The notes beneath the pieces were generated by a model. That model did no database searches, was not told the origin of the DNA, and was given only the letters and a program-made list of their open reading frames with translations. 64,000 bases of DNA from Siderastrea siderea. Lineage: Eukaryota > Cnidaria > Anthozoa > Scleractinia > Rhizangiidae. The position numbers were made by a program, and so were the translations under genes. The DNA is taken from NCBI GenBank assembly GCA_964030785.1, contig OZ034976.1, positions 2,604,001 through 2,668,000 on the forward strand. Direction: 5' to 3'. Shown in pieces: positions 57,500 to 64,000 of the stretch (the stretch's first letter is position 1; the number at the start of each line of letters is the position of its first letter).

Positions 57500-59340
57500 T
57501 GACTGCGTCAAGAGAGTGCTCCAGTGAGCTTGTGGTGCTATGCTTTCCTTGTATCAGCCTTAAGTTGTATGTTACCTGACAGAAACATTATCACACTATG
57601 TTACTCAGGACATGTATCTAACCAAGGGAAGGGGAAATCCCGAGTAGTTTGTTTCTATGTAAGCCTAGGGCTTGCGTGACTGAAACCCAAAACCAATTTC
57701 AGACTAAAATATCTGATTTTTCATACCCTACATTACTCTTATTCTAAAAGTAATCTAACCATCTTCAGACCAAAATACCTTGAAAAAAGAACGACTTTCA
57801 ATTCTCGTAGGACTCTAAATTTTTCATCGCGCAGAATGGCTGGACATCGTTAATTATTCATAACCAGTGAAGCGGCAAATTTGAAGTCGAGTGCGCTTTG
57901 AAAAGCCCAGAATAAGAGAAGAAAGGGCCGAAATCGACCAAGTAGGACTAGTAAAAATATAATGTTTCATATACAGAAGTGAGAAGTTAAACTTTCACGC
58001 ACGGCTTTTTGAAGAATGTTGTACCTACAATTTAAGCCTAAAACGAAGGAAATTGAAGAAGTGTAAGGACCGTTCTTTTAAACTTGAAAATCATGAAAAA
58101 TCGGCCTTTTTTTGTATGGAAGCCGTTTTCAAGAGCGATTTTCTAAAATTTTTTACGGCCTTCCAAATTTTCACGCGCGGCAAATGGAAGATGGAACTTT
58201 TCATGAACAGAATCCGTTTTAATTTTAAAAATCGGCCAACAGGAACCACTGGTCTTTTTAGGTTGAAAACTGTTAGTTGAAGTTGTGTTTGAAAATGGCG
58301 CGTTTTGGGCAAGCAACCTATTGTTTGAAGCCCACGACTACGTAACAATGGCTGTCAAAATTAACAATACCCATTCAAGAAAACAACTCAATTGGAAAAT
58401 GGCCTAGAATAGCCGCGAATTTTAAACTGATCTCAGTGCGCCAGCTGATTCATTCCACGTGCCGACCAAATCGCGCAATGAGCAAGGAAACAGAAAATGT
58501 CAGTGATCGGGAGCTCTTTTCAGAGCTCTTCGAAAATCCGATCCATCCTTTACAAATCCATATGGTACCCTCCATTTGTTGATGAAAATTCACCGATGTT
58601 TTACCTGCAACTAAATGGAGACGCAGCGTTGAGATAGAGAGAAGTTTGTGGGAAGCCGAGGACAGTGTTTGATCTACTTCAAGAGAGCATCAACTCACTT
58701 AGTTAACGATTCGAGGAATCAGCTCGGGAGCGTGTTGGGCACGCAAACGAAGAAAGCATTCGACGATTTCGGCGTAAGATGTAGGACACGACATCTTTCA
58801 CGTGTTTGACGGTGATCGAAGAGTTCAAATTGCTTTGAATGAACTGACGCTGGCGAGTGGAGTTTTTATAGTAATAAATGACCAGACAAGGAAATGCCGC
58901 CGGATCGAAAAGCACCAATAGTTTTCAATCCCACAACGAAACACATATTAAAATTAGTATAACAAGATCACTTCAAGTTCAGTCTACCTACCTAAATAAA
59001 TTACGTAGAATGGTTGTAAAAGTGAAAGTAAAAGTCTATTAGCGAGAACAACAGAAGTATTCGTTTGTTTTTATCATGACGACACAATCGGCTAGGCTCC
59101 ATTCACTGGCATGCGCAAGATCTGATTTATGTTTAGAAACGTATGCACAAAGGTAAAAGACTTTTGAATCTTGTGCGTGGGGTTGCGTTTTTAGTGTTTG
59201 TATGTGCTGGTAGTTTTCTCTTTTGCAATATATGTAACGAAAATGCAGACAGAAGGAAAACGGATCCTTTCTCTTAGCAAGAAAAAAAATCTGAAGGACG
59301 CTTTGCGAAATAAGCAATTGAAGGTGTGATATCACGAAAC
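57500..59340. other. No gene recognised (TRPA1-like intron)
   Basis: Several short frames on both strands with no family resemblance. If a missing linker exon of the channel exists, it should be in this interval, but I could not identify it. Confidence 0.45.
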
Positions 59341-59755
59341 AAAAGGTTTAACAATGCCTCGCATATGTATTGTCTCTTTGCTCCACCTCCTGCACTTTGA
59401 TGAGCAGAAGGTATTCCCAGTGGAAGAAAGCGCGCGTAATCATTAACCAATCAAATGCGCTTAGTTGAAGCAGAACAGGCAGTATTACAGACCTACGATT
59501 ATAACTCGACTGTAAGTAAATGTCCCAAGAACAATAGGCATTCTGCGCGATGTACCTCTGCGACATCAGGCATTTTTTCCACCAGTGTCTGTATCTGAGA
59601 CATGCACTCCACCGCCAACAGCAGCGTCCAACACCTCCTTCCATCTGCTGGAATAAGCAGAATAAGTGATCAAGTTAGAGAGTGACAAAGTGTTAACCTT
59701 ACATGGTGTTCAAAGGTGGTTTTTGTGACAGGTTCCATGCAACGCATTAACGTTG

Positions 59756-59935
59756 AGGTGGAGTTATTTTTTTTGGAGTTATTTTAACTCCAAAAGGAGT
59801 TATTTTAACTCCGAAAAGGAGTTACTGTATTCTTTAAGGGAGTTAAGTTAACCCCTAAATTGGAGTTACGCTGGTGGGAGTTATTATAACTCCAATCTGG
59901 AGTTAAATTGTACTCCTCTGGAGTTAAATTGATCT
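59756..59935. repeat. GGAGTTA / TAACTCC inverted-motif array
   Basis: About ten copies of ggagtta or its inverse taactcc (plus ttaacccc variants) in 180 bp, several arranged as hairpins such as ggagttattttaactcc. Confidence 0.85.
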
Positions 59936-60013
59936 TAATGCAATCGTCAGAATTTAAAATATTGTTGCTTGACAAAAGATGAACGTTGTGACTTGCTGAT
60001 GGCATAATAAATA

Positions 60014-60182
60014 GGCCATTTCCGAGTTGTCTTATACCTCTTTTTCAAAGCGAGTCTTGGTGCATAGCCTTTCATATGAAAATGAATTTTCATTCACATG
60101 CAGAGAAAACTCATTTTCACCTGAAAGGTTTTGCCCGAGGCTTCGCTTTGAAAAAGAGGCACAGGACAATTCGAAAATGGCC
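60014..60182. repeat. 170-bp palindromic MITE
   Basis: ggccatttccgagttgtctt...cctctttttcaaagcgag is inverted at the right (cttcgctttgaaaaagaggc ... gaaaatggcc). Arms of about 75 nt. Confidence 0.85.
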
Positions 60183-60923
60183 TGTTGCCTGCATGATGTT
60201 TCATTTTACCGTCCAACATCTTTGCCGTTGTTGAATGCTGTCAGCTGATAAAGGGGGATTATTGAAAAAAAAGTGATGATACGTCGATGGGGGGAGGGGC
60301 CGGTCTCACATTATAAGACCGTAAAATGCACAAGTTATGCCATCATATTCATAACAATGACCTACCTGCTATGTTCAATTATTGCCATGACAACCTCTTC
60401 TTTGTCATTAGAGATGGCGAGGTCAAGCACGTTCTGGTTAAATTTGTTTAGCAGGATTTCTTGTTCTCTCACGGACAAGAGATAAGTAACCAATGATGCG
60501 TGTCCAGTGGTAGCAGCCAGGTGTAGAGCAGTGTTCTTTAATGAAACGAAGTAAAACGTAAAAAGGCTAAAAATTGTCTGGACAAGTTGGCAAAGACAAC
60601 TGTGGAATTACCACACTATTAAGTAGGAAAACTTACACTGATTTGTTAAATATTACGAATTTAATTTTACACTTTGTCTTATCCCACAACAGGATCATTG
60701 GGATTTTTGATTGGGAATTTAAGTCAGCCGTGACATATAATGTCGTAACATTTCCTAGTTAAGAAAAACTCTCCTCCTAAAATTGCGAATAATTTGTTGA
60801 AAACTTATTTTTCTGACAGAAAAATATATATATAATTTTTGCTTATGCTTAATTCCGTGCTTCAGACAAAATGTTTCCAAAATTGGAGAGAAAAGTAATT
60901 AATGCATACTGTTCTAAATATTA

Positions 60924-60974
60924 TCAGGTCGCAGTCTACTCTTGTAGGCGTGGGTTCGAATCCCACTCCTGACA
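60924..60974 (+). pseudogene. Isolated 3' half of tRNA-Leu(CAG)
   Basis: tcaggtcgcagtctactctt through ccactcctgaca is identical over about 50 nt to the 3' half of the tRNA gene at 57,382-57,465, starting in the anticodon loop. The 5' half is absent. It is followed by caatttttt, so it could not make a tRNA. Confidence 0.85.
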
Positions 60975-61667
60975 CAATTTTTTCCTGTCAGATTGAATAT
61001 ACAATGCCTGCTAAGGATTTATTATTAAAAAAAATTCTTAAATAAAAAGAGAATCGTGTCGTTATTTTGAGTCAGGGAATGGAATGAGTTAATGTAACAA
61101 TAAAACATGAAATAGATTGAGAGTAGGTGAGAGCAAAAGATTGCTTTTTGGTGGAAGTAATTTTTTTGGCGGTAGTGCCAGTAATGCAAAATATATTTGT
61201 CTCTGAATATTTGTTTTCATTTCTACGCTCTTGCTGTATCGCAATTGATGATGTTTTCTGGTTGATAAAGGTGATACTTAGTTCACAAAGACAGGGATAG
61301 GTTTGCATTTGAGAAATTCGGTCCACTAATTTTCCCTTGCAGACCTACGAGCACTGTTTTTCAGTCCTGTTCACGATAAAACAGATCAAATATTGGCATT
61401 TGGTACCTGATGTTTATCAAAAGCATTCAAACTTTCTTTCTGGCTGCCTCCACGCAGCGTTCACAGCAGCCATGTGCAATGGGGTGCGATCATGATGATC
61501 TCTAAAATAAAGAAAAATAATGGTTATATTATACTTATTGATTGTTTGAATTCACTGATTATGTGGTTGAATTTGAGAGACTTAGGCATTGAATTTGATA
61601 GGAGTGAGTGAGCAAGCAAGCAAATGAGTGTTTCATAGATTAAATAGGTGTTTTCATTCGATAATAG

Positions 61668-61773
61668 TAGACTGCAAAACAGTGTGCGCTCCGCGCCTCG
61701 CGTGTTAGCGCTTTTCTTCCCTCGCGCGCTTCCCTCGAGAGTCAAGAGAAAAAACGACTGTACTGCAGTCTAG
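61668..61773. repeat. 105-bp MITE with TAGACTGCA termini
   Basis: tagactgca at the left and tgcagtcta at the right, with acagtgtgcgc / gcgcgc-rich interior. TA at the ends is compatible with a Tc1/mariner-type duplication. Confidence 0.65.
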
Positions 61774-61776
61774 ATA

Positions 61777-61833
61777 ATAGTGTATTATTCCGCCTTGGTT
61801 ATTGTCATTAATGAGATATGGAAGCACAACTCC
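61777..61833. repeat. 57-bp direct repeat, copy 1 (candidate YR-element terminus)
   Basis: atagtgtattattccgcctt...gaagcacaactcc is repeated without change at 62,191-62,247. Confidence 0.9.
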
Positions 61834-62190
61834 GACCGGAACTAATCCGATACGAAGTGGCATGAATATGGGAAAAGGGTTCCGGGAACTAAGGAGCTCA
61901 GGACAGACAGGTTACTGTATTTCACTTAATCAACCGCAAGTTCCCGGAACACCTTCCCATACCGGAGATGGCATCAACCCCGGCTTGAACTGGGTGCGTG
62001 GGTGGGCGCCAACTAAAGTTCCCTCTTCGTCGGTTTGAATTAACTAACCACGAGTTATGAGCGTCCTTTTCCCTTTATATTACCCAGCGACCAATGAGCA
62101 ACAAGTCCCATTGCAACACATTGCTCTGCACGTGCTGAAGGTGATTAATGACCTAATCTCGGCGGAATATACATATTTACATGACTGTGC

Positions 62191-62247
62191 ATAGTGTATT
62201 ATTCCGCCTTGGTTATTGTCATTAATGAGATATGGAAGCACAACTCC
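62191..62247. repeat. 57-bp direct repeat, copy 2 (candidate YR-element terminus)
   Basis: Exact second copy, 414 bp after the first and 160 bp beyond the stop codon of the recombinase gene. Between the two lie internal inverted words (ggttccgggaact / agttcccggaac) and ggcggaata, inverse to the tattccgcc of the repeat. Confidence 0.9.
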
Positions 62248-62410
62248 TCCCTTCACCGCACCGCTCCAACAAGAAGACAGACCACTGTCACATCAACACT
62301 ATATTTATTCCTTATTACCTCTCCAAACCTTATCCTAAATATCTCTAAACATATATAACACTCTAAACTAACTTGACAATGTTAAAGGCACTGCACTTTG
62401 AACTGACAAT

Positions 62411-63730
62411 TTATTCCGGAAACGCAGTGACAAAACCTGTCAATTCATTGGTTACCTTATAGTGTTTACCCGTGTCCTTATCTAAATCCGCTAACTTTGC
62501 CGCTGGACCTGCTGGATTCAGAACCTGTTTCAACTTAATATAATGAAGGGCCGTCTTGCTAGACTTCCAGCCTACATGATCCATTATGTCATTAAGAGAG
62601 ACATCTGCAAGTGCCATTGAAATAGCGGCACCACTTCTAAAACCATGTAGAGTGAAACGCGTGGTCGAAAGACTCCCCTGCAACTGTTTCACGTAAGTGT
62701 CCAACCTAGCCTGAGCCGCAGAAGGGTCTAACGCGCAAGACGTTACCGTACCTTTTTTAGACACGGAGCGAAATAAATAACCTGAAGACAGCCGAATGTT
62801 TAACAGTCTACAAATCTTGAAATATAACTCAATACCCCAGACTGGGCAAACGATCTTATTTGAACCCCTCTTGAATGCAAAAACGTTGGCGTCTCCGGAC
62901 CGTAACGTTTTTGTCCATACATGATTAAACAAAAATCCAGAATTATCTGGAAAGCGCAAAATTGTCGGAGTGGAGATACCTAACAGGTCGGCTGCCCGAT
63001 CCGCCGAGAAAAACAGAGCCTTAAAGAAAGCTTGATCTCTGGCTAACACAAAAACCTGAATAGGATCTAAAGTAGGATTTCTTAATTTTGACTGAATATG
63101 CCGTGAAAGGATCTCAACATCTGAAAGCAGAACCGGATCTGCTTGGCGCGGGGTAATTCGTGCCCTCAACTGCTCCTCATGAACATTAGCCAAATAATCC
63201 TTCACTGACCTAGAAGAAGCAGGGTTACCTACACCTAATACAGAGTGCCATTCTGCTCCCCTACCGTTCTGGATAAAAATTGCTCTAAGTTTTCCTATTA
63301 AGGAGTCTACCGTACCAAACGCAAGCCGTTTGGGACAAGCACATTGACTTCGCTTACGCTGTAAAACAGACTCATAACTTGGATTATGAACCAAAGTTCT
63401 TCCATCCTGATCCTTCCACACTAGAAACGCCACGACATCACACGGTAAAGCTGAACTTAAAGTTTTCTGACACGATAAAGATAACAGGAACCGAGAAAAC
63501 TCTATCTCCAAGGCTGTCTTCTGTTTCGCATATCGAGTAGTGTTACGTGTTTGAATCAACTCTTCAACTCGCGCTGCAATCTGTTCTTCATCCACCTTAT
63601 GTTTAAGTTTCAAGGCATCATCCTTGTCCAATACAACTGTCTTCCTGTCGTAACCACAACTCTGGCAAAAGCGAAACCCTTCATCATTTGGGTACTGGCA
63701 ACGTGGGCAAGCCACCGATGGCTGGAACAA
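62411..63730 (-). CDS. Zinc-ribbon tyrosine recombinase, 439 aa (DIRS/Ngaro-like or Crypton-like)
   Basis: An intact frame. Residues 8-25 form a four-cysteine zinc ribbon (C8, C11, C22, C25: CPRC...CQSC). A helical, charged linker follows. The C-terminal catalytic domain has Arg245 (SADRAADLLG), His362/Arg365 (LHGFRSG), His385 (DHVGWK) and nucleophile Tyr397 (LHYIKL), the full tyrosine-recombinase set. Sequence around each residue differs from the Crypton protein at 568-1950, so this is a separate family. LHGFRSGAA is the style of YR retrotransposons (DIRS, Ngaro); in Ngaro the YR gene is the last one before split direct repeats, which fits the repeats at 61,777 and 62,191. Any gag or RT genes would lie right of the window. 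The start is the ATG at 63,728; no stop or frame break is seen. Confidence 0.8.
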   Translation of the reverse strand: MFQPSVACPRCQYPNDEGFRFCQSCGYDRKTVVLDKDDALKLKHKVDEEQIAARVEELIQTRNTTRYAKQKTALEIEFSRFLLSLSCQKTLSSALPCDVVAFLVWKDQDGRTLVHNPSYESVLQRKRSQCACPKRLAFGTVDSLIGKLRAIFIQNGRGAEWHSVLGVGNPASSRSVKDYLANVHEEQLRARITPRQADPVLLSDVEILSRHIQSKLRNPTLDPIQVFVLARDQAFFKALFFSADRAADLLGISTPTILRFPDNSGFLFNHVWTKTLRSGDANVFAFKRGSNKIVCPVWGIELYFKICRLLNIRLSSGYLFRSVSKKGTVTSCALDPSAAQARLDTYVKQLQGSLSTTRFTLHGFRSGAAISMALADVSLNDIMDHVGWKSSKTALHYIKLKQVLNPAGPAAKLADLDKDTGKHYKVTNELTGFVTAFPE

Positions 63731-64000
63731 CTTGGGAATTCTTGGTAGAGACTGAAGTCAAAGAAAACGAACAATGTTCAAGACTATATGGACAACTTCG
63801 TTGATTTGAACCATACTTTAGTTGGTTAGAATTTCGAAACTCTAAAAGCCCAAAGCTTGAAAGGACAAACCTGTGGTTTGTACCCGGACCTGGACGGGTA
63901 TCTAAGGACATCCCAATCACCCTCTGAACCTAGACAAATTGCTTTCCGAGAAAGACCTGTCAAAATTGGCCACCAGAATGGTCGCGGGTAAAGTTCAGGA
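63731..64000. other. Upstream of the recombinase gene, window edge
   Basis: Holds a 78-codon minus-strand frame in another phase that I do not recognise. No RT motif is visible before the window ends. Confidence 0.4.

Larger units (their letters stand above)
54911..61501 (-). pseudogene. TRPA1-like ankyrin/channel gene, decayed and lacking its pore region
   Basis: Exons in reading order: about 61,440-61,501 (DHHDRTPLHMAAVN, ankyrin); 60,366-60,535 (NTALHLAATTGHASLVTYLL...VLDLAISNDKEEVVMAIIEHS); 59,556-59,644 (RWKEVLDAAV / LVEKMPDVAE); 56,851-56,921 (LTHPVCYVLMNIKW); 56,351-56,464 (KKFGWITFMVNLSLYLAFLL, transmembrane S1); 55,747-55,857 (VELLLGIEESLPQWILRRVQ, matching the TRPA1 C-terminus VEL...LP-W-LRKV); 54,911-55,078 (terminal, less certain). 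TRPA1 is a cation channel with a long ankyrin stack. Frames break inside the 61.4 kb and 59.6 kb exons, and S2-S6 with the pore are absent between 56,351 and 55,857. N-terminal ankyrins would lie right of the window. Probably a pseudogene, unless indel errors and an assembly gap explain all three lesions. Confidence 0.65.

Noticed and set aside
58703..58918. 71-codon minus-strand frame
   Set aside because: No family, no splice context; random openness in a TRPA1-like intron.

Overview
The window is eukaryotic nuclear DNA. It has multi-exon genes with GT..AG introns, a nuclear tRNA-Leu gene, tRNA-derived SINEs, LINE remnants, many foldback MITEs, and two different tyrosine-recombinase (YR) transposon genes. 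The mix (Crypton-type and zinc-ribbon YR genes, a TRPA1-like ankyrin/channel fragment, many small vWA genes, dense palindromic MITEs) suggests an anthozoan cnidarian, probably a stony coral. That assignment is inference; no species can be named from the sequence alone.

Layout. Positions 1-44,850 are a tandem array of about two and a half copies of a ~17 kb segment (unit 1: 1-19,050; unit 2: 19,051-36,339; unit 3: 36,340 to about 44,850). Units 1 and 2 are very similar and unit 3 is more diverged. Each unit carries a head-to-head gene pair: a minus-strand gamma-glutamyl hydrolase (GGH, lysosomal/secreted folate poly-gamma-glutamate peptidase) and a plus-strand gene for a small secreted von Willebrand factor A (vWA) protein. 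Their start codons are about 455 bp apart in units 1 and 2. The unit boundary falls in GGH intron 2, so each complete GGH gene straddles two units. GGH-A (11,214-23,709) and GGH-B (29,244-40,446) each reconstruct to seven exons and 311 aa. A third GGH 5' end (5,508-6,197) is broken. vWA1 (6,653-9,316) and vWA3 (41,694-44,222) reconstruct to 213 aa; vWA2 (24,165-27,340) has a 1-bp frameshift.

The array is laced with mobile DNA that differs between units and so dates insertions. A 2.05 kb Crypton-like element with an intact 460-aa YR gene sits in unit 1, with its empty site in unit 2. A 1.6 kb TIR element in unit 2 has its empty site in unit 1. Unit 2 has a SINE cluster, and unit 3 has two insertions in the divergent promoter.

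Right of the array: a minus-strand chymotrypsin-like serine protease gene (45,510 to about 49,200) with Phe in place of oxyanion-hole Gly193; a LINE remnant (50.2-50.8 kb); a 1.8 kb near-palindromic element (51,341-53,155); a minus-strand TRPA1-like gene that looks decayed (two frame breaks, pore region absent) and has a tRNA-Leu(CAG) gene in an intron; and, at the right edge, a 439-aa zinc-ribbon tyrosine recombinase with nearby split direct repeats that suggest a DIRS/Ngaro-like element.
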